In this document: positions 8,870 through 18,419 of the stretch, piece by piece
Numbering within the stretch: the stretch's first letter is position 1
Layout: every line of letters begins with the position of its first letter
Origin: Bacteroidales bacterium
GTDB lineage: Bacteria; Bacteroidota; Bacteroidia; Bacteroidales; Tenuifilaceae
DNA length: 64,000 nt
Reading direction: 5' to 3'
Assembly: GCA_013141385.1 (NCBI GenBank)
Contig: JABFRB010000023.1
Span: forward strand, 1 to 64,000
Translations under genes and position numbers: made by a program
Notes under the pieces: model-generated
Databases searched by the model: none
What the model saw: only the letters and a program-made list of their open reading frames with translations
Told to the model about the DNA's origin: nothing

Positions 8870-9213
8870 AGCACGTTACCAAATAGATATGCTTTTTGTA
8901 GTATATAGTGTCTAACAGAAACCCCGATAGTTCGGATTTGCAATCGAGTTAAAGATAAAGCCCCGTACCAAAAAATAAAAATTTCAAACTCAAACAATCA
9001 AGTTTCATTCATCATTTCTTTCCCTAATTCTTATTTATGGTTTAATTTCCGAGCATAATGCTGTTTTGGTACAGGAATGTTGAATAAATTACTTTATTTT
9101 ATAAAAAAGGCAATTAAAAAATAGCAATATGCTGTTATTAAATTATTAATGTTAGAATACAATAGTTTATGTGTATTTGATTACATACATTTGAGTATAA
9201 ATTTTTGATAATT
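8870..9213. other. intergenic, nothing clear
   Basis: An AT-rich stretch without a supported gene. The sequence immediately after the fic stop (GTAAAGCACGTTAC) is repeated after the partial fic copy, showing that the duplicated block extends just past the stop codon. Confidence 0.5.
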
Positions 9214-9513
9214 ATGGGAGGTCAAATTCAAATTAAACCAATTGAAACAGTTGAAGGAGAATTTTTTAAACTTATTCTTTCATCAAACCCATCAACTGGA
9301 AACTTATGGAAGATAAAGGAATTCGATAGCGCTTTATTGAGTTTCATTAAAAATGAATTTATAGAAACACACCCTGAATCTGAAGGTTCTCCGGGTACAG
9401 AAGTATACACCTTTAAAGCCCTAAAAAAAGGTAATACAACTATACACATGACCCATGAAAGATTTGGAAGTGAAAATGGTTTGATAGAATATTTTAAAGT
9501 AATTATTAATTAA
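9214..9513 (+). CDS. chagasin-like (I42) protease inhibitor
   Basis: 99 residues from ATG 9214 (an in-frame TTG lies 9 bp upstream). It has the layout of the I42 chagasin family of papain-type cysteine-protease inhibitors: loop motif NPSTGNLW (family NPTTGY), a glycine-rich loop GSPGTEVYTFKALKKG, and a third loop HERFG where chagasins have RPW. No signal peptide is visible, so it would be cytoplasmic unless exported otherwise. It is followed after 14 bp by a small charged protein, probably in one transcript. The changed third loop makes activity against papain-like enzymes uncertain. Confidence 0.7.
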   Translation: MGGQIQIKPIETVEGEFFKLILSSNPSTGNLWKIKEFDSALLSFIKNEFIETHPESEGSPGTEVYTFKALKKGNTTIHMTHERFGSENGLIEYFKVIIN

Positions 9514-9527
9514 AAAACAGAAAAATT

Positions 9528-9764
9528 ATGGCAACTGAAGAAGAAAGAAGTAGCAATGGCGGTATGACAACTAATGAGGAAAAAGCCCACAAAGAAATTC
9601 ATAAAAACATGAAAGACCAAGAGTTGCAGGATCTTCGTGATCGCATAGTAAAAAATACAGCAGAAGGCAAAACAAGTGAATTTGCGCAAAAGGAAGAACA
9701 ATTAATTCGAGAAGAATTGAGCAAAAGACCTGGGAGAACGACTAAAACTGATTCAAGTAATTAA
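9528..9764 (+). CDS. small charged helical protein, unknown
   Basis: 78 residues, very rich in E, K, D and R, probably one long helix from about residue 20 to 67 with disordered ends. It begins 14 bp after the I42-like gene, preceded by an A-rich leader, and is followed by a terminator at 9873, so the two form a short operon. I do not recognise a family. No hydrophobic core or membrane segment is visible. Confidence 0.6.
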   Translation: MATEEERSSNGGMTTNEEKAHKEIHKNMKDQELQDLRDRIVKNTAEGKTSEFAQKEEQLIREELSKRPGRTTKTDSSN

Positions 9765-9872
9765 AATTAATACTAGTGCGATCGATAGAATACATTGAAA
9801 CTAAAGTAAGAATGTAGCCTTGAGATCCAGACCGTTTAATAAAATTAACGGTTTAGTTAACAGAATTAAAAT

Positions 9873-9916
9873 AAAATGGACTGACATACTTAATTGAATG
9901 TTAGTCCATTTTTTTA
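9873..9916 (+). terminator. rho-independent terminator
   Basis: AAAATGGACTGACA pairs with TGTTAGTCCATTTT (one G-U pair) across a loop of about 12 bases, followed by a T run. It ends the I42/charged-protein unit. Confidence 0.8.
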
Positions 9917-9938
9917 AGTCTTGGTTTTGCATATATAT

Positions 9939-10159
9939 TAATGGTCATGCTGCTAGATTGCTAGAAAAAAGGTTTATTACAGAGAAATTAGTGTAGGATT
10001 TTTGGAAACTATCTTCTGAAAAATATTATAGGGAGCATCAAATGGAATATTATAATAATATCAATTTGGGAGTGAATTATTATACATTGAATTATAATAA
10101 GTGTATACCAATCCTAATAATGCTTTCAAAGTTAATAAAAAACAAGTAAAGCACGTTAC
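9939..10159 (+). pseudogene. duplicated 3' fragment of fic
   Basis: A 221-bp copy of 8659-8879 at a constant offset of 1,280 bp, without length change and with about 13-14 differences (about 94% identical). It begins just inside the Fic motif (NGH instead of NGR) and so lacks the HPFRDG part. GGAAGG became GTGTAG, which introduces an in-frame stop. It is therefore a dead fragment, still carrying the original stop and 10 bp beyond it. Confidence 0.92.
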
Positions 10160-10163
10160 ACAT

Positions 10164-10500
10164 TTACTTTTTGGTTGGATTATAACTGCCCGTATTTTCA
10201 TTCTTTATTATCGAATAACCTTGTGAAAGTTCCAAAGTCCAACCATCTCCGCTTATAATTTTATCCTCATACTTTATTGGAAATGTAATTGAAATTTTAT
10301 CCCAATTAGGGCTCATCAATGCGCCGTTGTTTACCGTTAATATCGGTTACTCTAATATTTGGATAAACCGTTCCTTTATCTTCAATGAGCATAATATTTC
10401 TTGGATCGAACGATACATTCATTTGCTCAAACAAAAGTTGAAAATGTGGTTGGGTTATGATTTATGCTTTGCACAAAATGTTCAATAGATTGTTCTTTCC
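10164..10500 (-). pseudogene. decayed 3' end of an unrecognised gene
   Basis: Read on the minus strand, three frames together give one coherent C-terminal sequence: KEQSIEHFVQSINHNP, then LLFEQMNVSFDPRN..YPNIRVTD, then ILTVNNGALMSPNWDK and on to a stop at 10164. At least two frameshifts and a small deletion interrupt it. The 5' part is missing; the fragment abuts the GyrI-like pseudogene. I do not recognise the family, though the reading is clearly protein-like. Confidence 0.7.
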
Positions 10501-10504
10501 ACTT

Positions 10505-10977
10505 TTATTTCAGTTTAATGGGTATCCATATCTCTTTCTCTGAATTAGGATCTCCGTTTTTGTATTTGTCTCCCAATATTTCAAAGTGAGGTCTATTATC
10601 CAATAAATAATCTGAATTTGGCAACCATGTTCCAAAGATGAAAACAAATATACTGTTGTCAGTACTGAGTCCTTTATAATCGAAGACTGCATAAAGTCCT
10701 CCTTTCAATGTATAAGTATCCATTCCTTCGGGTACATTATCAAAACTCGAAACTTCAATTGCAGCCCATTTTTCAAACTCTTGTTTTAAGTCACCAATCT
10801 TTAAAGGTTCATTGTAAACCTGCATTGAAAATAAGTCATTTGTAACTCTATTATTAATCTCCTTCGTTTTGGCATAAAGGATTGCCAAAGTATAGCGGTT
10901 TTATTCTCGGCTAATGACATTGTCATTCGTTTTCCAACCAATTTTTTCTCGATTAGGGTTTCAATTCTTGGTTCCAT
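10505..10977 (-). pseudogene. GyrI-like effector-binding protein, frameshifted
   Basis: The intact part (from 10888) ends in DYLLDNRPHFEILGDKY and EIWIPIK, typical of the GyrI-like/AraC effector-binding domain (small-molecule binding). The family's N-terminus is present upstream in another frame, starting at ATG 10977 (MEPRIETLIEKKLVGKRMTM). Near 10864 one base is missing (CGAAGGAG where CGAAAGGAG would restore MPKRKEINNRV). Either the gene is broken or an internal start at 10888 yields a truncated product. The neighbouring fragments are also decayed. Confidence 0.82.
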
Positions 10978-11155
10978 ATTAATTGGTTCTAATTAATGCA
11001 ATTTTAGTTTTTGAATATACTTTCTTACTAAGCCGAATTTTGTAGGTAGTTGACAACAATAATGAATTTAATTAAAATTTTGAGTAAATAGTTAGATTGC
11101 GAATTGCTTGTACCACCAAAGGCCTCATCAACCAAAATGCTTTTAGTTGGCTATT

Positions 11156-13624
11156 CTATTGTCGTTTGATTTTTAAATGTTTATTTATAATTTGAAGAAG
11201 AATTTCTGTATTTATTGGTTTCGAAATATAATCATCACATCCTGCTTCTATAGCTTTTTCTTTATCGCCAATAAGTGCAAATGCTGTTTGGGCTATAATA
11301 AATACTTTTTTGTTGAATTCTCGAATCCTGTGTGTGGTTTCATAACCACCAATCCCAGGCAATTTAATGTCCATTAAAATAATATCTATATCTGGTGTCG
11401 TTTTACACATTGCAATTGCATCTTCTCCTGTTTGGACGTTAATAATCTCCGCATTCAGTACCTCCAAGGATTCTTTCAAAAATATTGCAGAAATATCATC
11501 ATCCTCTACAATTAATATTTTACCGTTCCTTATTTGGTCTTCTACGTTAATATCAATCGAACTCTTTTGTACTACTGGAGTTTGTATGTCAGGTGAAATG
11601 TACGGAATTGTAAAATAAAAAGTGGATCCCTCATTTTCAACAGATTTTACTCGGATTTTACCCCCTAGCATTTCTACATAAGCTTTAGTAATGGCGAGCC
11701 CTAATCCTGAACCATCATACGCCCTTCGATCTTTAATGTCTGCCTGTTCAAATCTATTAAAAATGGCTATTTGGCGATTATCTGGTATTCCAATTCCAGT
11801 ATCTTTAACAGAAAACCAAAGATATCCATTGTTTATTTTACAGGCAATTTCAATAAAGCCTGAATCAGTAAATTTTATTGCATTTTTTATAAGATTAGTA
11901 AGTATTGAATTGAATTTTACTCGATCTGTTTTTAATATGGCATCCTTTATGGTTAATTCTTTTCTGAGGAATAGTTGTAACCCTTTATTCTCAACTTCGG
12001 GATAAAAAAAGGTATAGAGCGAATCGATCACATCAATAATATTAACAGTTTTAAGCACAACCTCCATTTGACCCGAATCGATTTTTGAAATATCAATTAT
12101 GTCATTAACCGTATTGAGCATCCTAATCCCACTTTTTTGAATAACATCTATATATTCCATGTGTTTTTTATCACTTAGATTAGGTGCTTTAAGTAAATCG
12201 GTAAAACCTAGAATTCCATTCATGGGTGTTCGAATCTCATGACTCATATTGGCTAGAAAAGCAGATTTTAGCGCATCACTTTCCTCTGCTTTCTCTTTTG
12301 CAATAGCGAGATTTCTATTTTGCTCTTTATATCGTTCATTCAAAAAAGCATAGTCGTTATTTTGCTTTTGCAATTCAATTGATAATTTTTTATTTAACTC
12401 GAATGAGTTTCTTATTCTCAACGAGAGGAAATATGCTTGAAATAGGATAAATATTGTTAGACCTATTGATGATAATGGAATAGAAATGATAAGTTCATTT
12501 ACTTTTAAGATATCATGAACCATACAAATAAATAGAACAATAAAACCGTACAGAAAGTAGCGAGCACCCTCACGTTTATTCATTATTGCTCTATGTAAAA
12601 CATAAAAAATATAATAACCAGCAAAAATGATAAATACCTGATAATAAACTAACCCATAACTTGAAAATGAAGGAGGAAGTAGCAAGAACGAGAATGAAAA
12701 AAACAGACTAACAGTTATTATTATTCTTGAAGGGATTTTTTGAACCTCTTCTGCGAATAAGCTTCTGAAAAAAAGCATAAAGAAAAGAATGGACAGAGAA
12801 AAACTCAGGTAATCGGCGCGCACCAATAGTGCCCAGTTAAAATCTCCAAGCATATATACTGTGCATTCTCCTGTAACACAAAATCGAATTGAGATTATAG
12901 TGGCAAAAAGAGAAAAATAAAGAGATGGTCTTTCGTTGGTATATATTGAAAATATGGTGAAATGAAAAGCAGCCATAATTAGAATAAACCCAATGCATAA
13001 TATTTCAAAAAAAATACGAATGTTATAGTAGTCCTTTATTTGCTTTGTAGTACCCAGAATAAATGGCTCCCAGGGACCTCCTTTTTTATGATGAAAATTA
13101 GCAATCTGGAGTACTATCTCAAAATCAGTGCTTTTGGGTGAGAAGGTAATAATGTCGGGTTTGTAACTTGGAGTAGTTTTTTCTTTAGTTTTTGCGGGTT
13201 GACCAGAACTAAGAACCAAAATTCCATCGATAAATACTTCACAGGATGTAGCTGCATTTAAATACTTTATGGCTAATTCTTCTTGTTTATTAAGTTTTAC
13301 AAGAAGTTTGTATGAAGCATAACCGTGATTTGTAATAGATAAATTATCAATATGATAGTTATTCCAAAGTTCAGGTACATTAACGAAATTAGGTTTTTCT
13401 TTTGCTAGGGTATCATTTTTTTCATCTTCAATAAAAGAGTTCCAATAAAATGCCCACTGACCATTAAGTTCAATAATTCCATTTTTATCAAACTCCCATT
13501 CTTGTAAATTTATAACTCCCTTTTCGGCCAAAGGAGCAGTTTTATTCTCCTTTTTAGAATTCAAACAACTAGAAAAGCCAAAAACCAGTATGAGAAATAT
13601 GATATATTTATTCCAAATAAACAT
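11156..13624 (-). CDS. hybrid histidine kinase with 7TM-DISM sensor
   Basis: About 822 residues from the ATG at 13624; a longer upstream frame has no signal sequence, whereas this start gives a lipoprotein-like leader ending FSSC. Order: an extracytoplasmic jelly-roll domain (7TMR-DISM type), seven membrane helices, a coiled-coil linker, HisKA with FLANMSHEIRTPMNGIL, an HATPase with DTGIGIP and GSGLGLAI, and a C-terminal receiver with LIVEDDD, the phospho-accepting D in LMDIKLPG and K in YISKPI. It autophosphorylates at the H-box histidine and passes phosphate to its own receiver. No separate output regulator is adjacent, so the target genes are unknown. The ligand may be a carbohydrate. Confidence 0.9.
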   Translation of the reverse strand: MFIWNKYIIFLILVFGFSSCLNSKKENKTAPLAEKGVINLQEWEFDKNGIIELNGQWAFYWNSFIEDEKNDTLAKEKPNFVNVPELWNNYHIDNLSITNHGYASYKLLVKLNKQEELAIKYLNAATSCEVFIDGILVLSSGQPAKTKEKTTPSYKPDIITFSPKSTDFEIVLQIANFHHKKGGPWEPFILGTTKQIKDYYNIRIFFEILCIGFILIMAAFHFTIFSIYTNERPSLYFSLFATIISIRFCVTGECTVYMLGDFNWALLVRADYLSFSLSILFFMLFFRSLFAEEVQKIPSRIIITVSLFFSFSFLLLPPSFSSYGLVYYQVFIIFAGYYIFYVLHRAIMNKREGARYFLYGFIVLFICMVHDILKVNELIISIPLSSIGLTIFILFQAYFLSLRIRNSFELNKKLSIELQKQNNDYAFLNERYKEQNRNLAIAKEKAEESDALKSAFLANMSHEIRTPMNGILGFTDLLKAPNLSDKKHMEYIDVIQKSGIRMLNTVNDIIDISKIDSGQMEVVLKTVNIIDVIDSLYTFFYPEVENKGLQLFLRKELTIKDAILKTDRVKFNSILTNLIKNAIKFTDSGFIEIACKINNGYLWFSVKDTGIGIPDNRQIAIFNRFEQADIKDRRAYDGSGLGLAITKAYVEMLGGKIRVKSVENEGSTFYFTIPYISPDIQTPVVQKSSIDINVEDQIRNGKILIVEDDDISAIFLKESLEVLNAEIINVQTGEDAIAMCKTTPDIDIILMDIKLPGIGGYETTHRIREFNKKVFIIAQTAFALIGDKEKAIEAGCDDYISKPINTEILLQIINKHLKIKRQ

Positions 13625-14075
13625 TTTAGGGCAATTAAATAGGTGATATGAATTCACTTTACACGAAACAGGATTATTATGAATTAATATTTGAGTCAAA
13701 AATGAATAATTTCTAGGCAAATATTCTTCAATTATACGTGTAAAAAGTATTTGTTCCACTCTACTTTTCCAAAAAAAGAGATTATTGTTGAGGCAATTGA
13801 TATATATCATTAAATTATTGAATGATCATAAATTGAGATTTGTGGTGATACAAATTGTGTATAACCCAATTAAAATCAATTTGCGTGAGCATTTTAGAGA
13901 GTTTATTCCTCCTTTTAATTAGTAACTATTTCAAAGTTATATTATTAATACGTATAATCAATTAGTTTCTAAATTTTTAAGGAATAAATTACTTTGTTAT
14001 GCTCATAAGTATAAAATCAGATGCATTTTTCTTCTAATTTAGTGCCAACCATTTTATGACATTAATACAAAGTTT
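13625..14075. other. intergenic between divergent kinase and cstA
   Basis: An AT-rich gap of about 450 bp that must hold promoters for both divergent genes. I cannot point to a convincing TTTG/TAnnTTTG pair. No gene is supported. Confidence 0.45.
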
Positions 14076-15881
14076 ATGAATGCAATGCCTTTTGTGGTGG
14101 GTGCAATTCTAGTTTTTGTTATTGCCTACCGTTTTTACTTTGGCTTTATTGCAGCCAAGGTTGCAACCCTTAACGATTTAAACCAAACCCCTTCGCATAG
14201 ATTATATGATGGTCAGAATTACTACCCCATGAGCAAGTGGGTGCTGTTTGGGCATCATTTTGCGGCTATTGCAGGGGCAGGTCCATTGGTTGGTCCTGTG
14301 CTTGCAGCACAATTCGGCTTTTTCCCTGGTTTCCTTTGGATGCTTGTTGGAGCTGTTATGGCGGGTGCTGTTCACGATTTTGTAATTCTTACTGCATCAA
14401 TTCAGCACGATGGAAAATCACTTGCCGAGATTGCTCGCAAGGAGATTAATAAGGTAAGCGGTGTTACTTCATCCGTTGCCATTCTCTTAATTATAGTTGT
14501 TGCACTTGCAGGGTTGGGCTTGGTTGTGGTGAATGCTTTAGCCGAGAGTTCATGGGGAACATTTACAATAGCAGCAACCATACCAATAGCTATAATAATG
14601 GGTGTGTGGATGTTTAAACTCAGAAAAGGGAAAACGGTTGAGGCTACCATTTTTGGTGTGATAATGCTTACGGCTGCGGTGATATTTGGTCGCTACATTC
14701 CTGGGTCGTCATTTGCTAGTTGGTTTACTTATGATCATAAAACGTTAACAATTCTGCTGTGTGGCTATGGATTTTTGGCCTCAGTACTCCCTGTTTGGCT
14801 TCTTCTATCGCCTCGCGATTACCTTAGTTCAATCATGAAAGTAACTGTTATTGCTATGCTTGCAATAGGTGTAATAATTGTTGCACCTGAGATAAAGATG
14901 CCTGGATTCACGCAATTTGTACATGGTGGTGGTCCTATTATTCCTGGAAGCCTTTTTCCATACCTGTTTATTACCATTGCATGTGGGGCAATATCTGGTT
15001 TTCACTCCCTTGTAAGTTCAGGTACAACGCCTAAAATGATTATGAAGGAGTCGCAGGTAAAGTTTATTGCTGCAGGTGCTATGCTTACAGAGGGTGTGGT
15101 TAGTATTCTTGCTCTGGTTGCCGCTTGTAGTTTACTTCCGCTTGACTATTTTCAGATAAATGTTCCTGTGGAAAAATTTCAAGCTCTACTACCACAACTC
15201 CATGCTATGGGATTTACCGAAAGTAACATTCAGCAATTGTCGGCTGAGGTAGGGGAAAAAATAGTTGGAAGGACGGGTGGTGCTGTATCCTTGGGTGTGG
15301 GGATGGCGTATATTTTTTCGTCAATTCCTGGCTTATCTCATCTAATGTCATACTGGTATCATTTTGCTATAATGTTTGAGGCTTTATTTATCCTTACAAC
15401 CATTGATGCAGGCACTCGTATTGGTCGATTTGTGTTGCAGGAAGCCATGGGTAAGGTTTATTCACCCTTTCAGAAAACAAACTGGTTACCCGGTAACCTA
15501 ATTACAAGCGGATTGATTGTGTTGGCGTGGGGTTATTTTATTTACACAGGGAGTGTTTCCACCATCTGGCCGATGTTTGGAACTGCCAATCAGCTTTTGG
15601 CTACCATTGCCCTTGCAGTGGGTACTTCGTTTATTATTAATCGAGGTAAAGTAAGATATGCTTGGGTTACAATAGTTCCAATGACATTTGTTGGTATTAC
15701 AACGCTTACAGCAGGTTGGATGAATATGATCAATATCTACATTCCCCAAATATCTGAACCAGCAAAAATGGTTCCCGGAATTATTAACTTATCGCTTACC
15801 ATTTTGATAATGGCTTGTGTGGTAATAGTATTAACTAATGCTATTCCAAAATGGTTCAGTGCGATAAAGGCTAAAGGTTAG
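14076..15881 (+). CDS. cstA: carbon starvation protein CstA-type transporter
   Basis: 601 residues with about 15-18 membrane helices. CstA proteins import peptides and/or pyruvate across the inner membrane. The family signature is at the N-terminus: [22 protein letters not shown] followed by [13 protein letters not shown]. Further conserved pieces are [15 protein letters not shown] and FGTANQLLA. It is shorter than E. coli CstA (701 residues), as in many anaerobes. Transcribed alone, with a terminator-like hairpin at 15973. Substrate preference cannot be read from the sequence. Confidence 0.92.
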   Translation: MNAMPFVVGAILVFVIAYRFYFGFIAAKVATLNDLNQTPSHRLYDGQNYYPMSKWVLFGHHFAAIAGAGPLVGPVLAAQFGFFPGFLWMLVGAVMAGAVHDFVILTASIQHDGKSLAEIARKEINKVSGVTSSVAILLIIVVALAGLGLVVVNALAESSWGTFTIAATIPIAIIMGVWMFKLRKGKTVEATIFGVIMLTAAVIFGRYIPGSSFASWFTYDHKTLTILLCGYGFLASVLPVWLLLSPRDYLSSIMKVTVIAMLAIGVIIVAPEIKMPGFTQFVHGGGPIIPGSLFPYLFITIACGAISGFHSLVSSGTTPKMIMKESQVKFIAAGAMLTEGVVSILALVAACSLLPLDYFQINVPVEKFQALLPQLHAMGFTESNIQQLSAEVGEKIVGRTGGAVSLGVGMAYIFSSIPGLSHLMSYWYHFAIMFEALFILTTIDAGTRIGRFVLQEAMGKVYSPFQKTNWLPGNLITSGLIVLAWGYFIYTGSVSTIWPMFGTANQLLATIALAVGTSFIINRGKVRYAWVTIVPMTFVGITTLTAGWMNMINIYIPQISEPAKMVPGIINLSLTILIMACVVIVLTNAIPKWFSAIKAKG

Positions 15882-15972
15882 ATTATGATGTAATTACTTT
15901 TGATTTTTGATATTTGTCTTTTGTCTTTGTTTTAAGAGGTTCACCCCTAAGTGTGAACTCAATCTTAAAAAT

Positions 15973-16011
15973 AGGAGTCATCAAAAACTATTAAAGAAAT
16001 TGATGACTCCT
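15973..16011. terminator. bidirectional terminator
   Basis: A 12-bp perfect stem (AGGAGTCATCAA / TTGATGACTCCT) lies between the convergent cstA and M56 genes. The T run is short. Confidence 0.65.
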
Positions 16012-16024
16012 TAATGTTAATGCT

Positions 16025-17314
16025 TTATTGAAGAATAAAGGTTATTGGGAATGTAAATTGAACATTAACTTTCTTCCCTTTTTCTTCTCCAGGAGTAAAA
16101 TCACCGAGAAGCTTTATAACTCTAATAGCTTCATTTTCTAAATCTTTATAGGCTTGGTCAATTTTGGCATCTCCAGTTGATTTGTAATCCTTAAATTCTA
16201 CTTTGCCATCCTTATCCTTTTTTAGAGCAGTAACGGTAATTCCTTCTTTCATATCCTTTTCTGGAACAGCTACTTTGATAACGCTAACATCTTTTACTTT
16301 ACCCATATCGGTAACAATGAATTGAAGATATATTCGTCCTTGAACCCCTAGTTCAGCAGCAGATTTAGGGTATTTCATATTTCTAGCAACAAACATCCTC
16401 AAGTCATCTGGGCTATTTCCGTATTGTGGCATTTTGTCAACTACTTCGTATACTTTTTCCTGCCCAAGAACCTTCATATTTGTTGATAGGAACAAACATA
16501 ATGAAAGTAGCAATGGTAATGCAAAAATGTATTTTACAATTGCTGCGGAATTTGATTTTTTAATTGTCATCATTTTTAATCTTTTTTTTAGAAGTGAGTA
16601 ATTAAAATTATTGGTTACTCCCAATCCAATTACACCTAGACTTTTCTCGAATAAAAGGGTTTGGTATGCAACCTTATCGTACCCTTTCTCTAATACTTTA
16701 CTGTCGGCAATAAATTCATGCTCCGATTTTAGTGCTATCCGGATTAGCCATAGGAATGGGTTAAACCACTGAATGATTGTAGTAAACTCAAGAAGGATAA
16801 CGTCGAGCGAATGTAGCTGCTCTTTGTGAGCCTTTTCGTGAACAACTATTTCAGTGATTTCCCCTTTCTCGTAATCGGAGCGTGACAGAAAAAGGATTGA
16901 GAAAAAGGTGAATGGAGATATATTTCCATCAACCAGTACAGCTCTAAACCCATTATATTGTACTTTTTGAAATCGATAGTACATGTAATAGATTTGGGAA
17001 AGTTTGGATAAAAATTTTAATGTAAAGAAAACAGCGCCGCTTATATATATTATCGATAGTATGCTAAGTGAATGATTTTCTCTAATAACGCCTATTTGGG
17101 TGCTTACAATAACGGGTTGTAAGATATTACCGATTGATGCACCCGCTTTTTCAAAAATGGTGATATTTATTAGGGGTGATATGAGGGAGATGAATATCGA
17201 TGAGATTAAATATATCCGATTCCAACCAAAATAGGTTTCATTCCTAAGCAATAACCAGTAAAACGCATAAAGTATGGTCAATGCAACTGATGATTTAAAT
17301 AGATAGATTTCCAT
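16025..17314 (-). CDS. BlaR1-type M56 metallopeptidase with TonB C-terminal domain
   Basis: 429 residues. Membrane helices occur at the N-terminus and around residues 95-115; the zinc site is VVHEKAHKEQ (HExxH) with the third ligand in SEHEFIADS. A further helix at about 270-285 leads to a periplasmic TonB C-terminal domain (YPKSAAELGVQGRIYLQFIV). M56 proteins sense an outside signal and cleave the paired BlaI-type repressor or other proteins. The gene follows its BlaI partner by 14 bp in one operon. The TonB-domain fusion is common in Bacteroidota. The signal is not known; no beta-lactamase is nearby. Confidence 0.9.
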   Translation of the reverse strand: MEIYLFKSSVALTILYAFYWLLLRNETYFGWNRIYLISSIFISLISPLINITIFEKAGASIGNILQPVIVSTQIGVIRENHSLSILSIIYISGAVFFTLKFLSKLSQIYYMYYRFQKVQYNGFRAVLVDGNISPFTFFSILFLSRSDYEKGEITEIVVHEKAHKEQLHSLDVILLEFTTIIQWFNPFLWLIRIALKSEHEFIADSKVLEKGYDKVAYQTLLFEKSLGVIGLGVTNNFNYSLLKKRLKMMTIKKSNSAAIVKYIFALPLLLSLCLFLSTNMKVLGQEKVYEVVDKMPQYGNSPDDLRMFVARNMKYPKSAAELGVQGRIYLQFIVTDMGKVKDVSVIKVAVPEKDMKEGITVTALKKDKDGKVEFKDYKSTGDAKIDQAYKDLENEAIRVIKLLGDFTPGEEKGKKVNVQFTFPITFILQ

Positions 17315-17328
17315 AACAATTAATTTTA

Positions 17329-17703
17329 CTATTTCTTTTTAGAATCAACCTGCTCCTGCAGAATTTTAATAATATCTTCAATCTCCTTTGTCGATAGATT
17401 CTCATTCTTAGAGAAGAACGAAACCATGTTTTGGTATGAATTGGAGAAGTAATTCTCCACAAACCCTTTCATAAAGCTTTTTGTATACTTATCTTTCGAT
17501 ACTAAAGGGTAGTATTCATGGGTTTTTCCGTAAGCATTATGGTCAACAAATCCTTTCTTTTCCAAAATGCGAACAATGGTCGATACCGTATTGTATGCCG
17601 GTTTTGGTTCAGGAAGGTTTTCCATAATATCATTCACAAATCCCTTTTCGATATTCCAGAGAATGTGCATTATCTGTTCTTCCGCTTTAGTTAAATCTTT
17701 CAT
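17329..17703 (-). CDS. BlaI/MecI-family repressor
   Basis: 124 residues, winged-helix DNA-binding domain at the N-terminus (LTKAEEQIMHILWNIEKGFVNDIMEN then NTVSTIVRILEKKGFV) and a C-terminal dimerisation part. The cytoplasmic repressor is inactivated when the co-encoded M56 peptidase is triggered. Two palindromes just upstream of its start fit autoregulation. Length and motifs are standard for the family. Confidence 0.93.
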   Translation of the reverse strand: MKDLTKAEEQIMHILWNIEKGFVNDIMENLPEPKPAYNTVSTIVRILEKKGFVDHNAYGKTHEYYPLVSKDKYTKSFMKGFVENYFSNSYQNMVSFFSKNENLSTKEIEDIIKILQEQVDSKKK

Positions 17704-17737
17704 AATAGTATTCTACAAATTTGATAGTACAAATATA

Positions 17738-17774
17738 CAACTAAAACATTAGTTGTGCAACTAAATGTTTAGTT
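17738..17774. promoter_or_regulatory. double BlaI-type operator
   Basis: Two palindromes, CAACTAAAACATTAGTTG (17738-17755) and AACTAAATGTTTAGTT (17759-17774), have centres 20 bp apart, about two helical turns. They lie 35 bp upstream of the repressor start, as expected for an autoregulated BlaI operon. Confidence 0.8.
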
Positions 17775-18157
17775 ATTTTTAAAATATTTTTAAATAATGC
17801 GGGGTGTTATTTGAGTATTGTGCAGGCAAAACCTAATAGAATATAGAGGATTGAAGGGATTATTTCTGTATTTTTTTCTTGATAAAAAAGTACTAAAAAA
17901 TAAAAAACCCTGAGCTATCCCGATAAATAGCATCGGGACAAGCTTTGCGAGTTCGCTGAAAGCAATCTATAACGAAAGGGAGAAGGTGAAAAGATATTAA
18001 ACTTACCAAACACAATTAGGTTATCGCAAATTGCGATTATTGATATGCAAAACCATTTTACCACAACGCAATTTACGATTGTGGTTTTGCAATAGGGTTT
18101 GATTTTTTTTGCAAATCGCTGTTAATCAGGTGCTAAAATTTCTGTTTTGATACCCCC

Positions 18158-18419
18158 GTACCCCTACGTGAAGGCAAAAACTTTTGTTTTTGTGTTCCCG
18201 TACCCCTACGCCAAGGCAAAAACTTTTGTTTTTGTGTTCCCGTACCCCTTCGTCGAGGCAAAAACTTTTGTTTTTGTGTCGGCGAACCCCTACGCCGAGA
18301 CAAAAACTTTTGTTTTTGTGTCCGCGAACCCCTTCGCCGAGGCAAAAACTTTTTTTTTCTGTCGACGAACCCCTTCGCCGAGGCAAAAATTTATTTTTTT
18401 CTATCGGCGAACCCCTCCA
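18158..18419. repeat. 42-bp minisatellite, six units
   Basis: Six head-to-tail units (42, 42, 42, 42, 41 and 42 bp) and a partial seventh. Each begins GTACCCC or GAACCCC, continues with a variable YACGCCNAGG-like part, and carries the hairpin-forming CAAAAACTTTTGTTTTTG. Divergence grows to the right. Open frames on both strands come from the period being divisible by three; I do not call them genes. The period is exactly twice that of the array at 4622. Confidence 0.9.

Noticed and set aside
11177..12005. Three plus-strand frames opposite the histidine kinase
   Set aside because: They are antisense shadows of HATPase and receiver codons.
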